A DNA stretch of 64,000 nucleotides from a bacterium HR28 (lineage in GTDB: Bacteria > Chloroflexota > Chloroflexia > Thermomicrobiales > Thermomicrobiaceae). Below are positions 25,510-34,488 of the stretch, one piece after another. Below the pieces are notes generated by a model. The model searched no databases. It saw nothing but the letters and a program-made list of their open reading frames with translations, and had not been told where the DNA came from. Every line of letters starts with the position of its first letter. Within the stretch, counting starts at the first letter, position 1. The position numbers and the translations under genes are program-made. The stretch spans positions 496,001-560,000 of the forward strand of contig BEIE01000002.1 in NCBI GenBank assembly GCA_002898255.1, given 5' to 3'.

Positions 25510-26267
25510 GGTAGTGCTTCCTCAATCCGCTGTGTCAGATCACCCAAGCTCCGGATCGTGAAGGGAGCGCTGCCATTGACACTGAAAGACGGGGTGGCGC
25601 GTACGCCGAGCGACTGTGCCTCCCGTACCATCTGCTGGACGTCTTCCTTATGCGTCCCATCGCGCAGGCAGCTACGGAACTGCCCGACGTCGAGACCAAC
25701 GACGCGAGCGATCTCCTCAAGACGACGGTCGCTGAAGGCACCAACGTTCTCACCCGTCTGGTTGGCATAGAGTGCCGCGTGGAACTCCCAGAACTTCCCC
25801 TGGTCAAGCGCACAGTAGGCCGCCTCCGCAGCGCGCGCCGATTCTGGCCCGATAAAGGCGAAGTCGCGGAACTCCCACCGCACCTTTCCGGTTGCGATGT
25901 ACTGCTCAAGGATCGTGGGGAAGAAGCGTTGCTCGAAGCTCTTGCAGGCTGGGCACTGATAGTCTCCCCACTCAATGACGTGGACAGGCGCGTTTGGATC
26001 ACCCAGGAAGCGACCGTCATGGGGGACACTGGTGTACTTGGAGACGTCTGGCATCTGGACGGCCGCGACCTCCTGAGCGCTGCGCTGGTTCCACCAAACG
26101 CCGATCCCAACCGCTACCAGCGCAATGACGATCGGGACGATCACGAGGAGGCGGCGGCGTTGGCGAGCACGACGCTCGGCCTCGAGCTTGCGCTGAGCAC
26201 GCCGCGACAACCGCTCCTGTTCCGCACGCGAACCAGTTCTCGGCGGAAGTTCACGAGACGTCGACAT
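25506..26267 (-). CDS. Membrane-anchored DsbA-like thioredoxin-fold oxidoreductase
   Basis: The product (253 aa) has a very basic N-terminus, one anchoring helix (LLVIVPIVIALVAVGIGVWW, about residues 38-58) and an extracytoplasmic DsbA/Thioredoxin_4 domain with active site CPAC in WGDYQCPACKSFE and the cis-Pro in RATPSFSVNG. It should introduce disulfides into exported proteins, with the adjacent VKOR as electron acceptor. I chose the ATG at 26267 (GGAAGG upstream). A second Cys pair (C-A-L-D and S-C-L-R) is further along, as in many DsbA relatives of Gram-positives. Confidence 0.9.
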   Translation of the reverse strand: MSTSRELPPRTGSRAEQERLSRRAQRKLEAERRARQRRRLLVIVPIVIALVAVGIGVWWNQRSAQEVAAVQMPDVSKYTSVPHDGRFLGDPNAPVHVIEWGDYQCPACKSFEQRFFPTILEQYIATGKVRWEFRDFAFIGPESARAAEAAYCALDQGKFWEFHAALYANQTGENVGAFSDRRLEEIARVVGLDVGQFRSCLRDGTHKEDVQQMVREAQSLGVRATPSFSVNGSAPFTIRSLGDLTQRIEEALP

Positions 26268-26582
26268 TGCCCAAGCCTTCCGTCGTCCTATCCCGTTCCG
26301 TCGGCCGGAATGGTACCAGAGGACGCCCCAGAAACGCGGGGCGCCGGAAGAGGAGACGTTCCGGTCTGGTGAGATCACGAGTGTCGTATCTGGAAGCACG
26401 TTCACCTTGATCCTGTCTTTCGCAATCTCTCGCCGAGTCGTCTGTTCGGTACCGCACCCGGGTGGACGAAGCCAGTGGTTCGGTTACAGCGAGCACGAAC
26501 GGTTGTTTGGGAAAAGAGGCCACGGGGCTGTAGCCGCGAGGAGGGTTCTCGAGAGCGTAGACTGGTGCAGAGGGGTTGCTGT

Positions 26583-27542
26583 ATGGAGCAGAGAACGTTT
26601 CGCGACGAGCCACCGTGGACAACCTGCGAGCTGCCATATACGGTAACAGACATTTCGGCGGCACTTGCGACACCCAGCGGACGGCGCTGGCTGCGGCTCA
26701 CCGTGCTCCCCCAGCTTTCCCCCGCGGCTGCCGCTGAACTGGCAGAGCAGCTGCTGGCTTTCCGCGAAGACTTCTTCGCGGTGCGACGCGACCGCTCCAC
26801 GTGGCTGGTCGTCCAACGTCTTGAGCGTACAACGCTCCTGGAACACGCCGAATGGCTGGCAGGGAGCAACGCGGCACTCGCCCTATGGGAGCGGTTGGGC
26901 ACAGAGGGACTTAGCGTACTCGTCACCGTGGCGCTGCGTGTCCTCCGCCGTGGAACGCCACAGGCGCGGGAAACCGTGCTCACGCTGCTGGTCGCTGATC
27001 CCACACGGGAGGTCGTGCTCCCGCGCTGGGCCAAACGAGCGCTACTCATGGTCGCGCTGGCGGATCCAGACGCAGTGGTGCGGGGACTTGCAGCTGAGAC
27101 GGCAGCGACCCAGCTGCCGGAGCTCCTGCTCCCTGCCTGGCGCGCATGGGTGCGCGACCAGAGTCAGCGCGTACGGCGTGCGACGTGGGCTGTAGTCCTC
27201 GGGCGACGGAGCGACGCCGTGCCGGCTGCGCAAGAGCTTCTGACTGAGGAGGGAGCACCAGCGCCAGTGCGAGCCGATGCCCTTTGGGCACTGGGGCAAA
27301 CCCTCTCGACATCAGAATTCGCACCGATCCTCGCTGCCTGCATCCAACATCCGGCCCGAGAGCTGGCGGAAGTCGCTGCCGAACTTCTATGGACACAACA
27401 CCGGCACCCCCTCCCAGCTCAGGCGGCGTTAAAGAGTCCTCATGCATCGGTGCAGGCTATTGGAGAATGGCTACTCCACCCACAGCGCGGCTCGCCGGCT
27501 GCTGGTGGTGGCCGTCCAGGGATGCCACTGCCCCTGGTGTGA
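26583..27542 (+). CDS. HEAT-repeat-like protein of unknown function
   Basis: The product (319 aa) is helical and leucine/alanine rich, with several HEAT-like units in the second half, for example ADPDAVVRGLAAETAATQ and VRADALWALGQTLS. No catalytic motif, signal peptide or transmembrane helix is present. The ATG at 26583 follows AGAGGGG. It is divergent from the DsbA-VKOR pair. It could be a scaffold or a phycobilin-lyase-like repeat protein, but there is nothing to choose between these. Confidence 0.65.
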   Translation: MEQRTFRDEPPWTTCELPYTVTDISAALATPSGRRWLRLTVLPQLSPAAAAELAEQLLAFREDFFAVRRDRSTWLVVQRLERTTLLEHAEWLAGSNAALALWERLGTEGLSVLVTVALRVLRRGTPQARETVLTLLVADPTREVVLPRWAKRALLMVALADPDAVVRGLAAETAATQLPELLLPAWRAWVRDQSQRVRRATWAVVLGRRSDAVPAAQELLTEEGAPAPVRADALWALGQTLSTSEFAPILAACIQHPARELAEVAAELLWTQHRHPLPAQAALKSPHASVQAIGEWLLHPQRGSPAAGGGRPGMPLPLV

Positions 27543-28234
27543 GGTCACGGGGGAGGAACGTTCGCACGAGCTGCCTGCAGGGAAGAGGTGCCGATTCTCT
27601 GCTGCGACGCCGAGTCGACGGGGATACTGTGCGCAGTCGTAGTCACGCTCACAGGGGAAGAACTCGCTCGCCGGCGAGTTTGTCTCGCGCCGGGGATGAA
27701 CCCGGGATCGATAGCACAGTGAGCAGAGGATCCGTCATGTGGCAGTTGCGGGAAAGGGATTGACCCAAGCGAGCAGCGCAAGGGTCAGCCTGCGAGCTCC
27801 CATCAGGCACGGTTGCAGCGTTGCGGAAGCGGAGCATCGAGCGATGCCGAGCAGGCGGATCTGCGAGGGTCACCTCTACGGCCCTTAGAGACATGACAAA
27901 ACTGCCACGCTGCAGAAGAGGAAGCTGATCGTGAGCGTGATGCGAAATGCCCATCGTCGCACTATGGGGTTCGCATCGCGGGCAGGGAGCCATCTTCTTC
28001 TCGACGATCCTCAACGGTGAGCCCCTCGACACTCCTTGCGTCCTGTGGCTCGCCCACCTTTCCAGGCACCCACTCCTCCCGGGGCGGTCGGACGCCCGCA
28101 CAACGAGAAATCAGCTGAGTCGAATAGGGGGAAGATTCTCGAACACAACAGCTGCGCGTGGCTGACTGCAGTCCGAGGCCAGAGCTGCGAGATGACGATG
28201 CGCCAGTTTCGGTCGCATGGATACCTCACCTCGC
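27543..28234. other. 692-bp region between convergent genes
   Basis: No gene is recognised. A 9-bp inverted pair, GTGGCAGTT (27739-27747) and AACTGCCAC (27900-27908), is 152 bp apart; it is too weak to call an insertion-sequence remnant. No T-rich terminator was found. Confidence 0.45.
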
Positions 28235-29905
28235 TCATGGTGATCCGATCTCATTCCATTCGGCGAAGGGGATGACCCGTACCGTCACCGGACGTTCCAT
28301 CAGGGCAGAGAGGATCTCACGCACCGCGACGAGCCAACGACGCTCCAATTGGCGCCGTACCGCGTCACTCGGAACTCCCAGGACGAGCTCGCCTGGTGAA
28401 GGAGCAGCCAGGAGTCGTGCCGGCCGGATGCACTCCGCAAAGGCAGACGGCGGAAGGCGTTCACTCAAGTGCTCCTGAGCGAGTGACCAAATGGCTGCAA
28501 GAGCAGGTGGTGACTCGGGAAGAGGAGTAGCCCGCTCCGGGGTGCGGGAATCCAGGGGAACAACAGAATGCTGAGTGCGGTTAGGTATGGCAAGACGCTG
28601 CGCAATCGCTTCCTCGAGCCGTGCCACAAGGAGATCGAGGGCCGGTGAGGTCAGCAAGCTCTGGAGCGAGAGTGCATTGGGAGTGGGAAGAGCGTCCGAC
28701 GACCGTCCGCTCCCCGCTTGGTTCACTGAGCGGGAAGCTGTGTCGCTCGCCCGAAGGGAATGACGCGACCAGCGAGAGAGGATTTCACGGATCCGCTTGG
28801 GCGCGACATAGCGCGAACCGCTGGCCACTGCCTCGCGAATGGCTGCAACGAGGAGCTCGGCCGAGCTTTCGCCGCGACTTGCCGCGAGCGGGAGAAACTC
28901 CCGCTCGAGTTCTGCCAGGAGGGTGCGCTCGAGCGGCGAGGCAGGGCGGGCATTGGCTGCCTCAAAGCAGGCGACAACCTCCGGTGACGGCTCGAGCAGC
29001 GGACCGGCGGCGTCGGCGGGTGGCAAGTCCGGGAAGGGGGAAACACTCGTCGTAGTCGTTGCCAAAGCTTGGTCATACGTCCTGTCGGCTGGAGCAACAC
29101 TGCTTGCCTCCTCTCTGTTGGACGGGCCAACCATGGTTTGGCTTTCAAGGGGGGAAGCATTGTTGGAGGGAGCAACAACGGCCGGCGAACCATTGTCGCT
29201 GCCGGCAACAGTGGTTGAGGAACCATCGTCGCTTGGTGCAACAGAGGATTGTGCCTCGTGGGAGGCCTGGGTGGCCTTGCGTCGGGCATGACCAGCGCGG
29301 GTGCGAGCGGAGAAGCGGGCATCTTCGGCTGCGGCGCGGGCGGCGAGTTGCTGCCAGAGTGGATGACGGCGGACGATGGGAAGAATTTGGTGCCACACAT
29401 TCTCGCGGTCGATAGGGGCGAAGCGGGGCGAGAAGATGTGGCGGATGTAGCGATAGACTGCCTCGTCGCGCGCGGCGAGTTCCACGACGCGCAGGACGGC
29501 CTCAGCGCTGAGCACGAACCCTTCGGGGCGATCTTTGACTCGATAGAAGTTATGCGGCACCCGCCAGCGGCGACCGGCCTCGTCGGTGCGTGTGACCATC
29601 TCCTTCCGGATCTCGATGAGATCGAGCGCGACGAGGATTTTGTTGATGGTGATGAGTTCGGCACGGTCCTCGCCGTAGAAGGCAGCCTCGGCCTGCTGGG
29701 AGGGGAAGGCGTAGCCGCGGTAGGGCGAATGCTCGCGACGATCGGTCCAGACAGTGTAGGAGTTGAGCAACCCCACACCCTTGAGCCCGATCAGGGGTGC
29801 GAACTGCGTGATGATGGTGTTCCAGTGCCAGAACCAGCCGCGTCGGCGGCTGTCCTCGCCGCTTCGCTCCGGTTGGTCGGCTGGGGCCACCGGCCGGTCG
29901 GACAT
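28235..29905 (-). CDS. Composite replication-initiator-like protein with C-terminal DnaA_N-like domain
   Basis: The product (556 aa) has an N-terminal winged-helix-like region (about 20-150, with GLLNSYTVWTDRREHSPYRG) as in plasmid initiators, a Ser/Asn/Pro-rich low-complexity block (about 220-280, repeated VAPSNN-type units), a helical segment like DnaD/DnaB_2 (about 310-375, ending in YVAPKRIREILSRW) and a C-terminal domain that resembles DnaA domain I (IWSLAQEHLSERLPPSAFAE...ELVLGVPSDAVRRQLERRW). No AAA+ ATPase is present. The ATG at 29905 is supported by a promoter at 29940-29968. I infer a role in initiation or loading of the helicase on a chromosome, plasmid-derived or mobile replicon. 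The exact family is not certain. Confidence 0.65.
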   Translation of the reverse strand: MSDRPVAPADQPERSGEDSRRRGWFWHWNTIITQFAPLIGLKGVGLLNSYTVWTDRREHSPYRGYAFPSQQAEAAFYGEDRAELITINKILVALDLIEIRKEMVTRTDEAGRRWRVPHNFYRVKDRPEGFVLSAEAVLRVVELAARDEAVYRYIRHIFSPRFAPIDRENVWHQILPIVRRHPLWQQLAARAAAEDARFSARTRAGHARRKATQASHEAQSSVAPSDDGSSTTVAGSDNGSPAVVAPSNNASPLESQTMVGPSNREEASSVAPADRTYDQALATTTTSVSPFPDLPPADAAGPLLEPSPEVVACFEAANARPASPLERTLLAELEREFLPLAASRGESSAELLVAAIREAVASGSRYVAPKRIREILSRWSRHSLRASDTASRSVNQAGSGRSSDALPTPNALSLQSLLTSPALDLLVARLEEAIAQRLAIPNRTQHSVVPLDSRTPERATPLPESPPALAAIWSLAQEHLSERLPPSAFAECIRPARLLAAPSPGELVLGVPSDAVRRQLERRWLVAVREILSALMERPVTVRVIPFAEWNEIGSP

Positions 29906-29939
29906 CCTCTGGCCCCTTCCCGCACTCCGCTCGTCCCCT

Positions 29940-29968
29940 AGCATAGAAGCACGTGCAGCTTGAATCAA
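29940..29968 (-). promoter_or_regulatory. Promoter of the initiator-like gene
   Basis: On the minus strand TTGATT (29968-29963) and TATGCT (29945-29940) are exactly 17 bp apart. Transcription would start near 29933, about 28 nt before the chosen ATG at 29905, which rules out the longer in-frame starts. Confidence 0.7.
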
Positions 29969-31172
29969 GGCATGACTTCCTTTCATCACATGCTTCACGC
30001 ATTACTTCCTTTGCTCCGCGTCGATCATCAGACGATCTCTGTGGCGGGGGAGTGTGCTCTGTCGGCACGATACGAGTCGTCTGCGAGGAAAGCCATGGCA
30101 CCGCGATCGCCATTCGGAGGCGGAGTACATCGCATCGGCGGTGCCGGTGGCCGAGAGCAGTTCCGGAGGAGCAGCGTCGTGTGAGGGTGTTTCGGCACGA
30201 GATGGCGCGGACTCTGGGGGAAGGCCCGTGCCTTGGGTAACAGGGCTAGCTGCGGGATTCCAGCTTTGTTGCCCCTGTCGCGGGCGCGAATGGTGGACGA
30301 CGCGAGGTGGGCAAAAGCTCCCGAAAGAAGATTCCCCAGCTCGCACTCTGTTTGTGGGTGCACACTCTTGCTCCTCAATAAGAAACACAGTTTCGGTGGG
30401 CGGAAAGCGGACAGGGTCGACTGTGGAGGAATCACTGGAGCAGTCGATCCTGTGCGGGGAAAAGAGGGAGTGGGGCAGGCGCCCTATGGGGACGGTGCCA
30501 GATCGCCCACTCTGATGAGGCTGCGACCGCCATACTCCTTCTGGCCTGATGAGTCTCACGCGGTCGGTGAGTATCGCGGACACGAGTTCGGCTCGTGGTG
30601 CCTGATCGCTTCGTGCACGCTGGCGTGGCGACCACGTTGTTACGAAGACGGCTGGGGCGTTCCAGTAGCCATCACAGTGTGAGACTCGGCTGTGAAACAT
30701 TGGGAAACAGAGACCAAAAATCGGCCAAGCGCCGGAGAGCACGAGCCAGCGGCGGGATAACCCTCATGCTCCCGTGATCCAGCACGCAGGATGTCGGGAC
30801 TCCGGTGCGATAGGTGGCTTGAGGTTCCGCGTGCAGAATAGCGTGCTGTGTTGCGGTGCTGAGCGAGTGGCGAAGTGCAAAAGGAGGTTTGCCCTGCGCG
30901 AGGGGAGTCCGCGTGCCCATCCAGGCGCCGACTCGTGGACAACTCGCCTGAGCGGTCGACGGCACGTCCCCGTCGCTTGAGGCAAGTGGATGTCTCACCG
31001 GAGTGGCAATCCCTGGAACGGTCACGCGCACGCAGCAGAGCAGGGACGCGAACAGGCTGTGAGCTGTGGGCACCTCGAGGTTTCGAATACGATCTCGGTC
31101 CGATGTGCCAATGAGGGAAAAGCAACTCCCGTGCGCGTGACGCTTTGCTGGGGAATTGCATGGACGTATTGC
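29969..31172. other. 1.2-kb region with no recognisable gene
   Basis: This is the longest gene-free stretch of the window, between the divergent initiator-like and winged-helix genes. Open frames on both strands look like chance. One DnaA-box-like nonamer (TTGTCCACG, minus strand, 30942-30934) is seen, but no cluster, iterons or AT-rich block, so I do not call an origin. It may contain decayed genes or an RNA. Confidence 0.5.
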
Positions 31173-31227
31173 TTGCGTATCCACTTGAGAGGTGCTAGTA
31201 TAGTCGCGTGAGGATGTGCGGGAGGAG
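31173..31227 (+). promoter_or_regulatory. Promoter and ribosome-binding site of the winged-helix gene
   Basis: TTGCGT (31173-31178) and TAGTAT (31196-31201) are 17 bp apart; GGAGGAG at 31221-31227 is 5 nt before the ATG at 31233. The transcript leader is short, about 25 nt. Confidence 0.65.
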
Positions 31228-31232
31228 TTGAG

Positions 31233-32009
31233 ATGGCGATTCTCTTGCCTTATCGCACTGATCCGCGCTTGTTGTTCCAGGTGCTCGAGTACGCCAAGGG
31301 ACGTGGAGTCGATCGCAGCGTATTGGAGGCTCGCTTGGGGGGTGGAGAGCCGCTGCGTGAGACGCTGAATGCGCTGGAGCAGTTGGGGCTGATCGAGCGG
31401 GATGACGCCGAGGTGCGCTTGACCGAGGCCGGACGGCGACTTGCCTACGCTACAGATGCTGTGGAACGCCGACGGGAGCTCGCGCGGGTGGTCTTGAGCT
31501 ATCCACCCTACGGGGGTGCGATCGAACGAGCGCTCCGCGAGGGGCTCAGTGTGATGGATGGGCCGTGGGTCGAGCGGGTCTGGCAGGTGGAGATGCGCCT
31601 CGGGCAGCCGCGCAACCGGGTAGAGGAGGCTCGAACATTCTTCTTCAAGCTCGCCGAGGAGGCTGGGCTGGGCGTCTTCCGCCGTGGTGTGCGGGGTCAG
31701 CCGTCGCGGCTGGTACTTGCACCGGACCTAGAAGAGCAGGTTCGAGCGCTTCGCCCGTTGCTGGCGCGAGCGGAACCATTGCGGGGTGTTTCCGAAGAGG
31801 CAAGCGAGGAGCAGACGGAACGTGCGGAGGTGCAGCCGGAGATGCCACCACGCCTCGCCGGGGAGGGGACATTCGAAGCGGCAGGTGGCGTGCCGATCAC
31901 GGTGACAATGACGGTGACCGTCGATCTTACGACGTGGGAGCTCGAAAAGATTGAGGCGTTCTTGCGCCTTCTAGGTATGGTGCCCGAGGGCGTGCGACTG
32001 TCACGGTGA
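31233..32009 (+). CDS. Winged-helix protein, DUF5343-like
   Basis: The product (258 aa) starts with MAILLPYRTDPRLLFQVLEY and a winged-helix-like region in which RETLNALEQLGLIERDDAEVRLTEAGRRLAY ends, then a helical segment with LSYPPYGGAIERAL and a second helical unit (FFFKLAEEAGLGVFRR). This layout recalls DUF5343-type proteins, but I cannot confirm the family. The C-terminal part has TVTMTVTVDLTTWELEKIEAFLRLLG after an acidic linker. It has its own promoter and is divergent from the initiator-like gene; it may bind DNA. Function unknown. Confidence 0.7.
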   Translation: MAILLPYRTDPRLLFQVLEYAKGRGVDRSVLEARLGGGEPLRETLNALEQLGLIERDDAEVRLTEAGRRLAYATDAVERRRELARVVLSYPPYGGAIERALREGLSVMDGPWVERVWQVEMRLGQPRNRVEEARTFFFKLAEEAGLGVFRRGVRGQPSRLVLAPDLEEQVRALRPLLARAEPLRGVSEEASEEQTERAEVQPEMPPRLAGEGTFEAAGGVPITVTMTVTVDLTTWELEKIEAFLRLLGMVPEGVRLSR

Positions 32010-32053
32010 ACGAGGGATATCAGGAAATAGTCTGCTCACGGTGCCGCGCCCGG

Positions 32054-32109
32054 AGCAGTATGGTGCAGGGTGCTGCCAGTGCATCTGACCCCATGGTCAC
32101 CATACTGCT
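32054..32109. terminator. 12-bp stem between convergent genes
   Basis: A perfect 12-bp stem (32054-32065 with 32098-32109, 32-nt loop) lies between the winged-helix gene and the end of merA. The long loop and lack of a T-run make it a modest terminator candidate. Confidence 0.45.
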
Positions 32110-32166
32110 TCCTTGATCGGTACCTTTCTTCTTTGGGGCGGTCGCCCATTCCCGCATACCAGCTGA

Positions 32167-33819
32167 TCAGGCGCAGCAAGAGAGGTGCGCGATGTCCTGA
32201 CTGGCGGCAAGAGCCGCGAGCCGTAGACCCTCGGCACAGGTCAAGTAAGGGGCGAGGTGCTCGCGCAGGTCATCGAGGGTCAAGCGGTGGGCAATGGCCA
32301 GCACCGCAGCATCGATGAGCTCGCCAGCGGCACTGGCGACGGCTTGGGCGCCGAGTAGGCGCCCACTTTCCCTGTCGGCCAGAACGAGGACACCGCCATA
32401 GGGCTGGAAATTGACGCGTTCCCGAGCGATCGCCTCCGCGGGAGCGAAGCCAGTGAGGAGACGGTATCCAGCAGCTGTGGCCTGGGCTCGCGTGAGCCCG
32501 ACCGTGGCGAGTTGTGGGTCGGTAAAGAGCACAGCTGGGACAGCAGAGAGATCGAACGGTCGGTTCTCCCCGAGGAGTGCGTTTCGTGCGGCAATTCGGC
32601 CAGCTGCTGCGGCGACGTAGACAAACTGAGGGGTGAGCACTACGTCGCCCGCGGCGTAGACGCGCGGGTTCGTTGTGCGCAGAGTGGCATCGATGATCGG
32701 CGCGCCGCGTTCGTCGACAGCGATCTGAGCAGTAGGAAGATTGAGCGCGTCGGTATTCGGGAGACGTCCAGTGGCCACGAGCACGGCGTCGGCATCGAGT
32801 GCCTCTTCGTGCTCCCCTCGGGTCATGAGGAGGCGTATGCCTGAGGGCGTGCGGTCGATGCGCTGGACATGAGTGCCGAGCAGAAACTGGAGACCTTCGG
32901 TGGCGAGGGCCTGCTGGAGAGCTTCGGCGAGTTCTGGCTCGACCTCGGGGAGGAGCCGAGGACGTCGCTGGACAAGCGTTACTGCGGTACCAAGTCGGTG
33001 GAACGCTTGGCCAAGTTCAAGTGCGACAAAGCCAGCACCAAGGATGACGAGAGAACGGGGCAGACGCTCCAGATCGAGCGCGCTGGTGCTGGTAAGAAAG
33101 GGGACGTCGAGGAGCCCTGGAAGCGGAGGAATGGCGGGACGAGCGCCGGTGGCGAGGAGGGTAGCACGGGGCCGGATGCGCCGTTGCCCAACAACGACCG
33201 TTTCAGGATCAAGGAAGCGGGCCGTGCCGCGGATGAGTTCCCAGCCATAGTAATCGACGAGTGCCTCGTACTTTTCCGCGCGGAGTGCGGCGATCAGCGC
33301 ACGCTGCTGGCTACGCAGTGCGGCGAGATTGACCGCATCGAGGCTGGTCTCGATGCCACGGTAGGGGTGAGTCGCGGCAAGATGAGCGAGTTCCGCAGCG
33401 CGGAGAAAGAACTTGCTTAGAACACAGCCAACATTCACGCAGGTGCCGCCGAGCGTGCCCTTTTCGACCATAACGACGCGGGCGCCCAGTTGTCGAGCCT
33501 CGATCGCTGCAGCGAAGCCGGCGCTACCGCCACCGATGATCAGGAGATCTGTATCGAAGGCGTGAGAAGCGTTTACGAGAAGCACTCGTTGCAGGTGGGA
33601 GTCGCTGCGGGCTGTCTTCGGGGGGTTGTCAGGGGCCGTTGGAACATCCATTTCTTGCCGGAATTCCTGAGACGGGCGGAAAAGCCGGCTGTGAGGCCCC
33701 GTACCATCACGTGACTGATCAGCTGGGGAATTGTGCGTCTGGGAGTGGGGAAGTGATTCGCCGTGACAGGTGGGGCAAATCGGATCTCGGCCGTCGTGGA
33801 GCGCTAGCTCGTCAGTCAT
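32167..33819 (-). CDS. merA: Mercuric reductase-like flavoprotein
   Basis: The product (550 aa) is a class I pyridine-nucleotide-disulfide oxidoreductase with FAD motif IIGGGSAGFAAAIEA, redox pair GGTCVNVGC, NAD(P) motif ILGAGFVALELG and second FAD motif VYAAGDV. The C-terminus ends LSCCA, the vicinal cysteine pair diagnostic of MerA, which passes Hg(II) to the active site. The usual GCVPSK reads GCVLSK. No HMA metal-binding domain is present; instead about 95 residues carry CPTCH and are otherwise low in structure. The ATG at 33819 (GGAAGG upstream) overlaps the preceding small ORF by 8 bp. A start nearer the FAD domain cannot be excluded. Confidence 0.85.
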   Translation of the reverse strand: MTDELALHDGRDPICPTCHGESLPHSQTHNSPADQSRDGTGPHSRLFRPSQEFRQEMDVPTAPDNPPKTARSDSHLQRVLLVNASHAFDTDLLIIGGGSAGFAAAIEARQLGARVVMVEKGTLGGTCVNVGCVLSKFFLRAAELAHLAATHPYRGIETSLDAVNLAALRSQQRALIAALRAEKYEALVDYYGWELIRGTARFLDPETVVVGQRRIRPRATLLATGARPAIPPLPGLLDVPFLTSTSALDLERLPRSLVILGAGFVALELGQAFHRLGTAVTLVQRRPRLLPEVEPELAEALQQALATEGLQFLLGTHVQRIDRTPSGIRLLMTRGEHEEALDADAVLVATGRLPNTDALNLPTAQIAVDERGAPIIDATLRTTNPRVYAAGDVVLTPQFVYVAAAAGRIAARNALLGENRPFDLSAVPAVLFTDPQLATVGLTRAQATAAGYRLLTGFAPAEAIARERVNFQPYGGVLVLADRESGRLLGAQAVASAAGELIDAAVLAIAHRLTLDDLREHLAPYLTCAEGLRLAALAASQDIAHLSCCA

Positions 33820-34141
33820 CGCGGCCTTCCTTTCGCCGTGTCTGCCTACTGCACAAGATGCAGGCGTTGCTCCCATTGGGCAGCGCAACGCGATGCTGTA
33901 CCCGATCTCCGAGCTTGAGCAGGGTCACTGCGCCGACGAAGAAGCAGAGCCCAGGGATCAGGCCACTGTTCAAAGGGCGCTTCAGCACAGCAAGCCGGAG
34001 CCAGACGAGGGTCGCCAAGAGCCGGACGACCACCGTGACGTCTCCAATGAGGAGCCGGACGAGCAGTTTGCGGGTAATGCCACCGGCGAGACCGAAGAGA
34101 GCCACGCTCTTGATGGCCGTGCTGCGGGTTGAGGCAACCAC
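33812..34141 (-). CDS. Small hydrophobic protein overlapping merA
   Basis: The 109-residue product has two hydrophobic stretches (VALFGLAGG and LIPGLCFFVGAVTLL) separated by LLVRLLIGDVTVVVRLLATLVWLRL, and a C-terminal NACILCSRQ. Its TGA overlaps the merA ATG (8 bp), suggesting coupled translation. Hg(II) import with the C-I-L-C cysteines is conceivable, but the sequence is not MerT, MerC or MerP. The GTG start at 34141 has no clear ribosome-binding site, so the 5' end is uncertain. Confidence 0.5.
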   Translation of the reverse strand: MVASTRSTAIKSVALFGLAGGITRKLLVRLLIGDVTVVVRLLATLVWLRLAVLKRPLNSGLIPGLCFFVGAVTLLKLGDRVQHRVALPNGSNACILCSRQTRRKEGRDD

Positions 34142-34453
34142 GTAACGAGGCTAGGGTGTTCCCACAGGGTGTGGGGAGGAGACGAACCGGCCGCTGCACC
34201 GTGGCCCCGCAACAGCATGTGAGTTCGCAGAGGGCAAGGTGCGCGAGCGTGGTGAGACTGCTGCTTTCCATCAGCGAGATGCTCCTTGCGCGACGGGTGG
34301 TCCTCTGGGGTCAAGAGTCACCAGCGGGGATATCCCGCTCGCTCTACATTCGCCGTTGTCTCATTCGCCTTTTCGTTCGCTGTAATCGCGGACATGGTGA
34401 GTTGCGCGCTTCCTCCAAGCGGGATATCTGGCCTGCGCAGTGGAGTCTAATAT
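34142..34453. other. 312-bp gap upstream of the merA pair
   Basis: I looked for a MerR or ArsR regulator on both strands and found none intact. A minus-strand -35-like TTGCAT (34473-34468) and AT-rich -10-like bases flank the palindrome at 34454-34469 and could drive this operon. Confidence 0.4.
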
Positions 34454-34469
34454 ATACGGATATCCGTAT
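34454..34469. promoter_or_regulatory. Perfect 16-bp palindrome (operator candidate)
   Basis: ATACGGATATCCGTAT is a perfect dyad in the divergent region between the merA pair and ctaA. TAATAT at 34448-34453 abuts it. The size and AT-rich ends suit ArsR/SmtB- or MerR-type regulators. Which direction it controls is not certain. Confidence 0.6.
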
Positions 34470-34488
34470 GCAATGAGTCACGGTTCGT

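Noticed and set aside
27739-27908. 9-bp inverted pair as insertion-sequence ends
   Set aside because: Only 152 bp between them, no target duplication and no transposase remnant.
29906-31232. Replication origin
   Set aside because: Only one DnaA-box-like nonamer, no AT-rich block or iterons were found, so the evidence is too thin.
34142-34453. ArsR or MerR regulator gene for merA
   Set aside because: Frames on both strands were read; none shows a helix-turn-helix or metal-binding pattern, and stops interrupt the only suggestive stretch.
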